64,000 nucleotides of DNA, taken from the NCBI GenBank assembly GCA_964035015.1, contig OZ036010.1, positions 3,193,604 through 3,257,603 of the forward strand, in the 5' to 3' direction. Below are positions 32,887-45,700 of this stretch, piece by piece; position 1 is the first letter of the stretch, and the number at the start of each line of letters is the position of its first letter. This DNA comes from Corallium rubrum. Lineage: Eukaryota > Cnidaria > Anthozoa > Scleralcyonacea > Coralliidae. Position numbers and translations under genes: made by a program. The notes under the pieces were generated by a model. The model was not told the origin of the DNA, made no database searches, and saw only the letters and a program-made list of their open reading frames with translations.

Positions 32887-35059
32887 TTTATTATATGGCT
32901 ATTGGTTCATTTTATTTTTAAGTTTTGAGTGTTGTTTTCGCCTTCGGAGCATGCTCTTTACCTTATTAAATACCTGTTGACTTTTGTACTTGTCACTTCT
33001 TGGCCTTCTTGTTTACACCAGTTCGGCTTTTATTTGTCGTGTTTTTAGATAAACAGCTTTAAAGAAAACCAGCAGTAATGTTCCAACACGTTTTATTGTT
33101 CAGAATATTTGAATAAAGATACCCAGTACTCTTTTATTTGTATTCAAATCAACTCAGAGTCAGAATTCAGAAATCTTCTCGCCAAAACTTGCAGGGCCAA
33201 GAAAAAAGTATATTGACCCCAAGGTCAATATCGTAAAATCCCGACCTCTCAGGAACCAAACAGCATGCGTCGTTTTGCGTATGGACTGGAAATCAAACCC
33301 AGCCATATAATAAATCATTATAACATTTTTTCTAAAATATCCTTGATTATAATTGGTCAGAAAGTTGGTGAGAATTCTCAATATCTGCACTCTTAGTCAT
33401 ATTTTCTACTGAGTTTGTTAGATTCTGAGTCCACAATACTATTTGTAGTTTCAGGAGGTATTTAATATCTGGGGGAAAAAGGACTTACCATGTATGTGCT
33501 GACGTGAACCTGTTACAGTTAGGCAAACCTGAACCTGTTACAGTTAGGCAGACCCGAAGAAAAGTGTGGGAAAGAAGCAACTGTCTTTGAATTGCATTTT
33601 TGAATGTTTTTCGTTCTCAATCTGAGGGAGTGATTTTCTTTACATTTCCAACTGAAAATGAATAATAAAACAATTATTGAATTTGACCTTTTTTATATCA
33701 AGCCATTATCACGGTCTCAGACTGCATTATCAGCCTTAGCCTTGGGCTTTGGCAGACAACACAGACGTCTTGATATCAAAAAAGTCTCGTCCAATAATTG
33801 TTCCAGTATGCGGAGCAATTATAGAAATATATGCTGAATACCCTGGCACATTTTAAAATTTGATATAACTGAAGTGACAATATATACTACACACGTAAAA
33901 ATGCACAAGTTGTAACAAGTCTGCAGCAGACTTGTTACAAGATTGTTCCAACAAGCCAATATCAGGGGCTCTGGAAGCTTTTCAGAGTTGTGGGTGTTCT
34001 GTGTCTCGCAGAATGCCATAAACAGGGCCACACCCTTCAGAGAATATAATAGATAACTAATAACTATATTATATACATAACATACAATGTAACATCACAA
34101 GTTGACCACGCTGGATAAACACCTGGGGATGAGAATGCTGTCAATGCATCACCTTATAATAATTATGTACAATACTTATGTGTAAAAAAACCCAAAAAGA
34201 TGTACTTCGCGTTAACATTCAACAACATCAATTATCAATTTGTTTAAAATTTGCTAAAATATTGTGGGTGTCCTTATGCAGGACACCCACAGTCCAGAAA
34301 GTGCGGGTGTTTGGACACCCGCTGCTTCCAGAGCCCCTGCAATATCAAGTTGTGTTTGCACTGCTTGTTCCCAGTTGTGACAAGCCGATAACAAATTGTT
34401 GGCAGCCTTGTAACAAGCTTGTTGGAACAATGCAAGGTGACGTAACAATGTTGTTGACAACAAGCCTGATTCTGGCTGTTCCAACAACTTGTTAACTGCT
34501 CTATCTGCAGCTCAACTTGCTACAAGGTTGTCAACAAACTTGCTACATAAATAGGAACTTCATTCCTACCAAAGTTCATCATTTTCAAAACCAATTATCT
34601 TCCAATAATTCTGCAAGAAACAATATTTACTGCATGCAAAGGATTGTCCCCATAGTGTTTTGCAAAGTTTGTTGTAGAGGTTGTTGGAGCTTGGCAACTA
34701 TGTTGTCAATGAGGTTGTCAATTATCCAAACCAAATGAGTGTTGATTCATTTCAGAGTTTGCAATTTCATTGGATAATTGACCGTACCAAAAAAGATGGC
34801 AACTTGTACATTTAACTAGCACGGGTGTGTGCTCTTGGCTTAACTTTTGGCGAGAGGCAGCGCGCTAGGTTAAACGGGGTAAGTACAGTCACCGCCACTT
34901 ATATGCAAAAATCGAAATATAGTAAGGTTTGAGCACTGCCAAAATGGCTCCAAACCCAACCACAACCCCCTGGTGGATGGCCTAAACCAAACCAAACCAC
35001 AACCCTCATTTTAAGTGTTCTTTCAAATACAGTATTAGAGACAAAATTAATTTCATATG

Positions 35060-35465
35060 TTAATTTAACGTTAAGAAATGGCTCATGCTTTAGTGTGCTC
35101 CATCGAGTCCAAGTGCATCCATAACTCGATGGAGCACACTAAACCATGAGCCATTTCTTTTATAACATAGCATTAAATCCTTTCACAAGCCGGTGAATCG
35201 TTTTGGTTGCTGTGTTTTTCTACTTCCGTAGGCAAGTCTTTTTTGTTCACTAAAATCCAACCAAAAGGACAGCTTAAACTCGGTTACCCAGACCCAGTTT
35301 ATGTCTTCTGGGTCGGAATTTTGATAATATAAAAGGCCATAAAAAGTCAATTTAAAACTCAGTTTTGTTTTGAAATTTTTCCCCGCGCTTTTTTGCCGTG
35401 CTCCATCGAGTCACGACAGCCAATCAAAAACGTTGCTATATCAAATTATATATTAACCACACTGG
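35060..35465. mobile_element. TIR element, AAATGGCTCATG family
   Basis: Inverted copies of GTGCTCCATCGAGT and ATGGCTCATGCTTTAGTGTG occur at 35080-35165. The body (AACTCGGTTACCCAGACCCA, TTTGATAATATAAAAGGCCA) and the end GCTCCATCGAGTCACGACAG match an opposite-orientation copy at 56030-56530. It lies directly 5' of WAPL. Confidence 0.8.
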
Positions 35466-35534
35466 TATTTTAGATAGAAAGGCCTGAGTCCAAGTAATTG
35501 TGTCATGCGCAAATGATGCCACTAGTGTATAATT

Positions 35535-35631
35535 TATTACAAAATGGCGCTGTAAAGAGTGTAAAGTACGTTTAGTGAAAGTATAGATTACCTAACAGTT
35601 CATGTCGTGAACTGAAGTTGCTTATGAGAAA
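35535..35631 (+). promoter_or_regulatory. WAPL 5' UTR / core promoter region
   Basis: The stretch before the WAPL ATG contains ACAAAATGGCGCTG at about 35539-35552, a YY1-like element commonly found near animal housekeeping-gene transcription starts, and no TATA box in a suitable place. The start site itself cannot be read from sequence. Confidence 0.35.
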
Positions 35632-36072
35632 ATGCCAAGATACGGAGTAGCAACGTATGGGAGAGGAAGTAAGTCAAAAGATATAGGCGCTCAGATGGAA
35701 TTCGATCTTGCAGTGCACGCAGAAACAATGAAGAAATCCAGTCAGGACTGTTCAGAAAGGACAGGAAAATCTGAACAGAGGAGCAGAAGGAGAGAGGAAC
35801 CATTGAAGACAAATAAAAGACGAAAAGTTGTGCCACTTCTAGAGGATGATCTGTTTGGTTTTACAGAAAACGACTCAGACACTGTGCCAACTCGAAGTAA
35901 ACTTTCAAGCCAGAAATCCTCCCAGGAATCGAAATCCAAGACAACATTTGAATCAAGTACGGATGGTACTGATAAAAGTACAGATGATGAGGCTTACTGT
36001 AGTTCACAAGAACCAAATAGTTTTTCAAAAGAGTCAGGAGGAGATGAAGAGGAGAAACCGACTCAAAGACAG
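35632..36072 (+). CDS. WAPL: WAPL exon 1 (residues 1-147)
   Basis: ATG in AAAATGCC context. Basic N terminus with Tyr-Gly-Arg-Gly-Ser, a basic Lys-Arg-Arg-Lys patch (about 62-65) and the FGF motif at 75-77. The rest is Ser/Asp/Glu-rich. Donor CAG|GTTTGG, phase 0; this donor is the weakest of the gene, chosen because the next exon fits and the frame soon stops. Confidence 0.88.
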
Positions 36073-36106
36073 GTTTGGGTATAGCTGTACTGTATTATAC
36101 TATAAA

Positions 36107-36165
<59 letters not shown>

Positions 36166-36355
36166 TTACCAGGGTTAAGTCACGTTGGCCTGAAAAACAG
36201 AGAAGACTCTTCTCGACGAAAAATCTTCTCGACGTTTCTCCTGACGAAGGGCCTTCGCTCGAAATGTCGAGAAGATTTTTCTCTGTTTTTCAGGCCAACG
36301 TGACTTAACCGTGGTAATATTTGGATTTCAACCGTGGCCGACGCTGTCCTAGAAG

Positions 36356-36416
<61 letters not shown>

Positions 36417-39400
36417 CTATATATATACAGCTAAAATTAATGTTTTTTGTTGTTTGGGCTGAGAAAAACAATGTTTTATAACACCACTTTCATAATGGTG
36501 ATTAATTTGAATATTCTTTCATGTGCATCTTATCGCCTCATTTGTATGTCTGTATATAATTCAAAAGAATCTTTGCTTCATAGTGAGGCCAGAACGGCTT
36601 GTTTAAAATTCACATAAAAGAATATTTAAAGTAAAGGCCTAGGGGCATACCAGACTGGAAAGTTTGCAATTTTTCACAAGAATTTCCCACAGCTGGGCAA
36701 ATTTTTGGGCAATTTAAAAAAAAATTGCAGTGGCCACACAATTTTCTGAAAATGCTTTTGATTTGTTTGCAAAATTGTAATGTAATTTGGTGAAAAATGC
36801 ACAAAAACCTGATGGTAACCACCACATGGCCCCCTGTAAACCAGTCATTTTCCCATGCAAAGCAGCACAATTTCCACAAGATGCCTGTGCAAAATACACT
36901 GTATCAGCTAAAATTTGATTCCTGTTACGTATTTTACAAACTTTCCAGTCTGAGAAGCCCTGCTGTGTGTGGGGGGTGGGGGTGTTCAGAAAACTGGTTG
37001 GTGAACCAAGAACCAGTGTGTTTTATGAACTTCAACTTCCAATACCACCATTGTCACTTAGGCGAGGAAGAGGTATGAGCAACAAATGGTTGAGGGGGCA
37101 CAAAGTACACTGTTTTTTTGAGGTACTTGTACCAGTAAATAAGTAGTCAGCCCTTTTACTGCAGCTGATTAGGTGATTTTACTAAAATCTTGGGGCATAG
37201 GATTGTGATTGAGAGTTTAGGCAAACATTTGGATTGGGGGGGGGGGGGGGTGTCATTGTGATCTGACTATACAGTACAGCATATACTGTATGAAAGTTCT
37301 TTATTTATAAGAACACCTGACATAAGCTTAAATCAAATTTTTATATCAAATGTTTAGTCACCATTCAAGCATTTTCTCAAGAATAACGTGGTCTCTCTAT
37401 CACCCAAAAAGAATAAAAAGTTGGACCGAAGATTTTCTGCACTGGTATGTGAATTAATGAATAAATACACCTAGAAAAATTTCATGATTAGTGTAATGTA
37501 GTGTAGTCGCAAAATGAATAAAAACAAAATATATTTATTGATGTTTCGTTACTTAACCAGTAACATCTTCAGAATGACTTAAAGGTTACATTGAATATTT
37601 AACAATTATTCACCGAAGTGGAGGTGAATAGTGCTGGATATTCACCGAGCCGTTTCGGCGAGGTGAATATCCACACTATTCACTGACACTGAGGTGAATA
37701 ATTGTTTTAGCATATACCTCATAAATGAAATAACAAGCTAATTAACATTCTTGTATTTTTCGGTATTTTTATACAAGACACGGCCGCTAGCAACTTGGGC
37801 ACTTGGTGACGGCATACTCGATATTTGTCGACAAAACAGTTTTTCCAACTTTTGAATATATTAATGGTGAGAAAATTGTAAAGAAACATACCTGTGGACA
37901 CTCTTCTACCTAATTTTGTTGACTTTTCTCGTTATTCTACTACATCAGCCTTGTTTATCAACAAAATCTCCTGCTTCGGTAAACAAAGCAAAACTGGCCA
38001 CCATTTTGTTTAGCCTGCAGGTGAATAGTGCAGGATATCCCAAGCTAGAGGAACCAATCAGATTGCGTGAAAAGCACTATTCACCTGCGAGGTATATGCT
38101 AAACTTATATATAACATTAATATAGTTTCATATTACAAGAAAAAAACAGTAAAAAGGAGATTAAAACAATTTAAAAATTTAAACTATAAATGATCGAAAA
38201 GAGATTGAACAATTTTAAATTATATAATAGACCAATGAAATGGTTACCAGGTGACAAAAATGTGTGAAGAATGTGATGAAAGATGAAATATATAAATATA
38301 AATAAATATCAAAACAATGAAAGTGGTATAGCTAGAGGAAATATTTTCATAATAGTTTCATGTAGCGTATCGTGAGCAGCGTTTGCCCACTATCTGGAAA
38401 ATGGCTGATGTCCCCCCCCTGCCAAAGAAGAAACCCGTAACTGACCTGAAGAAGGACTTGAGACCCATTTCACTAACCCCGTGTGTCTCTAAGGTGGCCG
38501 AGGGATTCGTTGTGGAAGACGTTGTCAAACCAGCCGTGTTGGAGGTGATTAACGGAAGTCAGTATGGGGCTATTCCAAAGTCGTCAACCACTATAGCTTT
38601 GATAAGCATGTTGCATGAGTGGTCTCAAGGGACCGACGGGAACGGGGCGACAGCGAGAACTATTTTATTTGACTACCGCAAGGCGTTTGATTTTATTGAT
38701 CATCGTATTCTAATTAACAAGTTATGTAAGTTAGATATACCACGCAGTGTTGTGAATTGGATAATTGATTTTTTGTCAAATAGATTACAAAGGATTAAGT
38801 TAGCTAAGGGGTGTTTTTCCGAGTGGGGCTCAGTTCCCTCTGGGGTACCACAGGGTACCAAATTGGGCCCGTGGTTATTCATTTTAATGATAAACGACTT
38901 AGATATTAGTTCGCCATATTTATGGAAATTTGTCGATGACACAACAGTCTCTGAGATTGTTCCGAAAGGAAATGTTAGTCATGCTCAGGGTATAACTAAT
39001 CAGGTTACCCAGTGGTCCCGGGAAAATAGAGTTCATCTTAATCCCGACAAATGCAAAGAGCTCAGAATATCCTTCGCTCGGAAACCCGAGGTATTTGATG
39101 CGATAATTGTTGAAGGAAAAGAGCTGGAGAGAGTTAGTAGTGCCAAGTTACTGGGGCTCACTATAAGCGATAATTTAACTTGGAATGCCCATGTGGAAGA
39201 TGTAGTTAAGAAAGCGAGTAAGAAATTATACTATCTAGTGCAACTCAAACGGGCCAGATTGCCATCTATAGATTTAGTTCTTTTCTATACATCATGCGTA
39301 AGATCCACAGTTGATTATGCTATACCGGTTTTTTATAATGCCCTTCCGCAGTATCTAAAGAAGGAGCTCGTGCGTATCGAGAAAAGGGCGCTATCGATAA

Positions 39401-42400
39401 TTATGCCTGGTACAAGTTACAATAATGCATGTGAAGTTCTGGGTGTAATGCCTATGGTAGATCATCACAGTCTATTGTGTAATAAGCTTTTTGGTGCTAT
39501 AGTGTTCGATTCAAATCATAAGCTTAATAGTTTACTTCCGCCACTTAATACTCCAAGATACAATTTTAGGAATTGTCGTTCGTATAGCCTGCCTCGTGTC
39601 CATACGAACAGAGCAAAGAACTCGTTTATTTTAGCAATGGCCCAACAAGCAAATGCCTTGTCTTAACCTAAGTATCCAGAACCTTTGAACAAACTTTTGA
39701 TAGGTTTTATATTATTATTATATTAGAATTTGTAACATATATATAGCGTATACCTTTTATTATGTAAATAATTACGTAATTCAGCCTATGGGCTGCGATG
39801 TGATTTGAATAAACCATCTATCTATCTATCTATTGTATTGCTATGTAAATCACAAGGAAAACAAGCTACCTGTAGAATGCCCTCCATGGCTCAGTGGTCA
39901 GAGCATTGCACTAGAATCGCAAGGTCGTGGGTTCAATTCCTGCCGGAAGGCCTGTGTAGTTGCATTTTTCGCAACTGGTCCCGGTTTGGTCTTAAAATGT
40001 ATATATTCTACAACTGAATTTTCCTTCACCCAAAATCCTTAGAACATGCTATGTAATCGAGTGAAATGCCCAATATTACTTATAATATAGCTGTACAGTA
40101 GGTTGACAAGTACAGTACACTAATTAGTTTAATTAGTATAGTACAGTACTGTACATATATCTTAGGCATTTCAAGTATTTACATGTAGAAACCTTAAGGG
40201 GCCACTTTATTTTTCTTTATATAATTTGCAGTATCATTGCCAAATAAATTTTATTAATTATTTTTCAGCCAACCAATGTTGGAACTAGTGATGAAGATTT
40301 TTCAGATAGTAACACTGATACCCAGTCCTCAGCAGCTCAGATGTCGTCTTGGTCTGAGAGCCAATCACCTATCCCTTCCAAACTCAGAGTAAATAGAGAA
40401 GAGAAACAGGTACATGTATAATTATATAATATTACTGTACAGTGGAGCCTCGCTATAGCGCGGTAGTTGGGGTCCATAGTGGAGACCACGTTATAGATGA
40501 AACGTGTTATTGCGAGTTATTGGGTGAATCTCGTTCCCAGTACTCTTCCTACTCGGTCCTGGTGCAATATTGTGGAAAGAGTACTGGGAACAAGCTTAGA
40601 TACTGCCAGAAGCCCTTTTTGTTGGATCCTTATAACGTCTAATAAAATCAACACACATTTTCTGTTATGTTATTCATCTTGTTATATTACCTAGTGAATA
40701 TCAGACTATCAGTATTAAATACATACAAAACCGATATTTAAATATGCAACTTTTTCGTGCTTCGACTTTAGCGTGATGTAACAAATTTCTAAGATGAAAA
40801 ATAGTTACAGTGGCAGAGTTCTCCTGCGATTCGGCCCACTTCAGCATTGTCTCTATGCTCTGCACCACTGACTTCATTGACGGGATCAGCTCTGCCTCCT
40901 CTTCATCTTCACTGTCACTTTCTGGTACTGGTTCTTCTACTACGCTACTGATGATGTCATCCTCTGTCATTTCAGAAGAAATCGCTTCATTCTCGTCAAC
41001 GTTGAGCCATGCGTACGGTGGCCCGTATGTGCAATACACAAAAGAGAATATCAGCGACACAAACAAAAGTTTCAATTCACAAGTAAATTAGCCGATACAC
41101 ATTACAAAGTATCGATTCACTGAAACGAATTTCAATACACAACAAAGATTCGCGAAATACACAACAATAAATATTTTCAGTACGTAATAAATTCTTTCCA
41201 CAAATACACAACAAAGTATCATGCGAAACACAACAGCGTAATTTGATACACAACAAAGTCGCGTCGCAATGCAACAGAGTGTAAGTCGATACACAACAAA
41301 GAATAGATCTCGATACACAACGAAAAGTTTTCGATACACAACAAAAAGTTGCATGTGGGAATCTCATGGACAATAGGGGAAAGGGCAAGGACAGAGCAAT
41401 ATGATCCAAACCCTCTGATCCAAACCATTCTGTGGTGTCTAAACCCCGTGTTGACATCCTGAGAGTTCAGAGATTTCCATGTTTAATTTGTGAATTTCTT
41501 TGAGGCTTGAGTTCGAGACAATGTTCTGTTGTAAATGTGGAAGCTCCATGGAGGAATCCTTTATCTATTGCCCATCCTGTGCGAATAAAAAGGGCGATAC
41601 GGATACCCTGCCAGTAGCCCAGTACTAGTAAGACCAGAGAGCATGAAGCGGGGCATAACGAACCTCTCGCAAAGCAGAGGTTCGTCTGTTCCTTCATATT
41701 CTTCTTTTATGAAAGAAAAAGAAGAAGAACGAACATCGCACTTCCAGCCGAAGTCTAAGAAAGCCCGCTCGTCGAAAACCAATGACAAAGATTCCAAGCC
41801 CGCTGCCCGCCGCTGCTCCGTAGTCCGGGGTAAGACTTTTCCTGTGAAATTCAAATTGTCAAAAGATATGACCTATGAGCAGATTTTAGAAAGCGCTTTG
41901 AAAAAGTGGGCAGATTTAATATGATAGAACGTTTTCAAACAACCGTGGTTGGCTAGTTCTTGTTTATCAACAGAACATTGTCTCGAGCTCAAAAAAATTC
42001 ACAAATTAAACATGTCAACACGTGGCCGTGATTTAGAATTAGACACCACAGAATGGTTTGGATTGCATTCCTCTGTCCTTGCCTTTTCCCCTATTGTCCA
42101 TGAGATTCCCACATGCAACTTTTCGTTGTGTATCGAAAACTTTTCGTTGTGTATCGAGATCTATTCTTTGTTGTGTATCGACTTACACTCTGTTGTATTG
42201 CGACGCGACTTTGTTGTGTATCAAATTACGCTGTTGTGTTTCGCATGATACTTTGTTGTGTATTTGTGGAAAGAATTTATTACGTACTGAAAATATTTAT
42301 TGTTGTGTATTTCGCGAATCTTTGTTGTGTATTGAAATTCGTTTCAGTGAATCGATACTTTGTAATGTGTATCGGCTAATTTACTTGTGAATTGAAACTT

Positions 42401-42710
42401 TTGTTTGTGTCACTGATATTCTCTTTAGTGTATTGCACATACGGGCCACCGTACATGCGTTCACCTCTTCTGCGGAAAACGATTCACCAAATACTTGCAC
42501 TAAGTTAGACATGTCATCTACGTTGAATCGACCAGAGTTGCGATCATTCAAGACACTCAGCAAGTGTTAAGAAATTCAAATTCTCTCTAGTGTTCATAAT
42601 AACCAGGCAAAGAGAAATTTTTGGGGTCCAAGGATAAACCGCATTATACCGAGTCGCGTGTTATAATGATGCGCGCTATAGCGAGGCTCCACTGTATATA
42701 TATATATACA

Positions 42711-42763
<53 letters not shown>

Positions 42764-45700
42764 GGGCAGTGGCAGATACAGGATTTTTGCAAGGGAGGTG
42801 ACTATAAGGTGCTCAGTTAAAAGCTTCTAGGACAGCGTCGGCCACGGTTGAAATCCAAATATTACCAGGGTTAAGTCACGTTGGCCTGAAAAAAAGAGAA
42901 AAATCTTCTCGACGTTTCGAGCGAAGGCCCTTCGTCAGGAGAAATTAGTAAACAACTCACATGTGGTCACGCGTATTTATAGCAGAGCTACAATGGGAAT
43001 CACGTGAACAAATGTAAGCTCTGCTATAAATACGCGTGACCACATGTGAGTTGTTTACTAATTTCTCCTGACGAAGGTCCTTCGCTCGAAACGTCGAGAA
43101 GATTTTTCTCTGTTTTTCAGGCCAACGTGACTTAACCCTGGTAATATAAGGTGCTCAGTTGTTTCTTCCAGAATATTTAACAAGGGTGTGCGAGGGTGTA
43201 AAACAGGCAATACTTACTATGTGGGGGTAGGGGAGTGCCGAAGGTGCGACAAACTTCCAGGGGGTCCAGGAGAATGCTCCCCTGGAAAAATTTTGAATTT
43301 TAGTGTCTCTGAAATAGCATTTCCTGCATTTTGAGGGGGTTTGAAAGAGTATACACCATACCATACAAGGCATACATCATGTCGGAGGACATGTCGTCAT
43401 TGTCGTGGACTCATGGGGATATGTTTTATAAGTTTATGTTCCAAAATTACTATGTATATTGAGATTTCAGATTGAGATTCTATGCAATACGTCTATATAA
43501 TCGTGATTCTTACTGTTTTAGAATTGGGGTTTCAAATTTACAAGATATTAGCATATCATGATGTCCAATCTTATTGCAAAGCAGAGGCCATAGCTATGGC
43601 CTGTATCAATAAGCATTGTTATACAATATGATTTATGCACGTTTTACACACAAGTGACTGTTGTGATTTGTATAAACAGCTGCTAGTGTATCATTGTATA
43701 ATCCTGTATTGGTTGGGACAGGGAAGGGGGGTGACTAGTTACCCAAGTCACACACCTCCTGTATCGGCCCCTGCAGGGGGTGGACAAAAAAGTGACCATC
43801 ATTAAAAATATGGTTACTGGTAATGTGGAATAACTAAATAAATAATTCAAGAAAAGAAAAATATGTAAAGTGGTATATTTTAGAATGCATGCATTAATAT
43901 ATGCTCAAATATGATATCCAATTATAATTTTGTTATTGGTTTAAAAAATACATTAACTTTGAAAGCATGCCAACTATTTTGCTGCAGTTACAGTATAACA
44001 CTTTCATAGTATACAATTTTTTTTTATAAATATATAGTAGCAGATTTTTCTTTAACTTTGTTCTATTTTACATTGCCTAATTTCTATGACATCTATTGAA
44101 TTACAATGAATAACTGTTCATTGTTTGTCTTATAGTTGTTTACTGTTGTGCGCAATGTGAAACACAAACATGCTTGTCTAGAAGATGGAGAAACACAACA
44201 GGTAAAGCATTGGCCAATATAACCTAACTAATCTAGTATTTTCCACAGACTTGGACTGGCCATTGTGTCATCTTGCCATAGAGCAATATGGCTGAGTATT
44301 ATAGAACATTGGCTAAAATGGTACAATGGCCAGTCCAAGCCTGATTTCCCAGGTACTTGACACTAAGCTATGTACAGGGTGTAAATACCTAATGCCTTCT
44401 TGGAGGTACAGTAAGTAGTTGTGTGATTTGAATTGACTTGATCAAGTTGTCTTTTTTTGGCTCAAATCAACTCAACTTTTTGTAAATCGTCCAAAAAGGA
44501 AAAGCTAACATTTTTTTTTGATTGGCCATTTTTTTAACTTTTGAAAAAAGACTAAAACATGAAGATTTGGCACAAATAGAGCTTCACTGTTGTTTTAGAA
44601 GCTAAAAAAGGCTTTATTTGAGCCAAACTATCATTTTTTGACTGTATTTCAAAAGTTGAAAAATTACCAAAATTGGCCAAAAAGTAAAGGCTAACCCCTT
44701 AAAATTTTGACCAATTTGGCCATTTTTTTTAACTTTTGAAAAAAGCCTATTATGAAAATTTGGCACAAATAAAATAAAGCCTTCTTGTTGCTACAGAAGC
44801 TTAAAAAAGGCTTTATTTGAGCCAAATTATCTTTTTTTAATGGCATTCAAAAGTTGGAAAAATGGCCAACATCAGCCAAAAAGTACTGGCTAACCCCCTT
44901 TTACATTTGACCGATTTTGACCCCATTTTTTTAACTTTTGAAAAAAGGCTAAAATAGGAAGATTTGGCACAAATAAACCATACAAAGTATTACTATAATA
45001 ATTCTGGAAAGCACTTTGACTTTCTCGCTTAAATGACAAGCTTTCCAAAGACGAGGAGACAGAATGTGCTGTACTGTACTGTACAGTAGTGCACTTTACT
45101 CTGCTGTGCTGCACTACACTGTATTGTGCTGTAGTACATAGTGTGTAGCTGTATTGTGCTGTACTGTGCTATACTGTGCTGTACTGTATTGTAATTCTTG
45201 ATTATTTCATATTCTTCCAAACTTTAAGTGACTTTATTTATTTATTTTCTTGTCTAGTTTTTTGATGATGTGGATTTTGCTCTTGATGGTTTAAGAAAAG
45301 ATCTTTCATTAGCTGCTCGCTGTTCCAGTGCTCTAGATCTTGCTTCGCAATGTTCAACTCCTTCATTCCGTGCCAATCTTCGGGCACATGGCTTCATTTC
45401 AAAAATATTTGATTTGCTACATGATGCTCCATCAAATAAGGTACAGTGTAATTAACTATTACTGCCTAGGATGTCTCATTTTCTTTTTTGCATCAATCCA
45501 GAGTAAAAATTAGGTACACAATACACAATGTGTTCATGTGTCCACTGACGTATTTGAGAAACTCAGGACTAGACAAAGCACTTAGGGGTGGACTATTAGA
45601 AATCAGGGAGGGGGGGGGGGGGGGTGACAATTACAAAAAAAAAAATTTGTGCAAGGAAAATGATAAAGAAAAAAAATTCGTGCAAGCAAAGTGCACCATG

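Larger units (their letters stand above)
32279..35059. other. Intergenic region between FAM241B and WAPL
   Basis: No exon recognised. It holds foldbacks at 32560-32712 and 32735-32886, a short duplication of ACCTGTTACAGTTAGGCA at about 33508-33552, a TIR-like fragment with TTATATCAAGCC and TTGATATCAAAAAAG at about 33655-33805, and inverted GTTGTAACAAGTC/TTGGAACAATG-rich sequences at about 33900-34560. Confidence 0.55.
40440..42694 (-). mobile_element. pogo/Tigger-like DNA transposon remnant, TA target site
   Basis: Perfect 23-bp terminal inverted repeats begin CAGTGGAGCCTCGCTATAGC at both ends, flanked by TA (40438-40439 and 42695-42696). The retained minus-strand coding pieces (42563-42455 and 41012-40740) are the C-terminal, acidic Asp/Glu-rich part of a Tigger/pogo transposase. 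The DNA-binding and DDE domains are deleted. A second transposon (41014-42453) splits the coding region. It sits in WAPL intron 2, 30 bp after exon 2, opposite strand. Confidence 0.9.

Noticed and set aside
36073..36308. Continuation of WAPL exon 1 frame into downstream sequence
   Set aside because: The frame stops at 36084 after two non-conserved residues and then AT repeat; splicing at 36072 joins in phase to exon 2.
39893..39965. Functional tRNA gene
   Set aside because: Cloverleaf has acceptor and anticodon-stem mismatches and the sequence continues into a SINE body with no terminator at the expected place.
41077..42390. Cys-rich 126- and 110-codon frames appearing on both strands
   Set aside because: They are the two inverted arms of the foldback; the Cys/Val/Tyr pattern comes from the repeated ACACAACAAAG motif.
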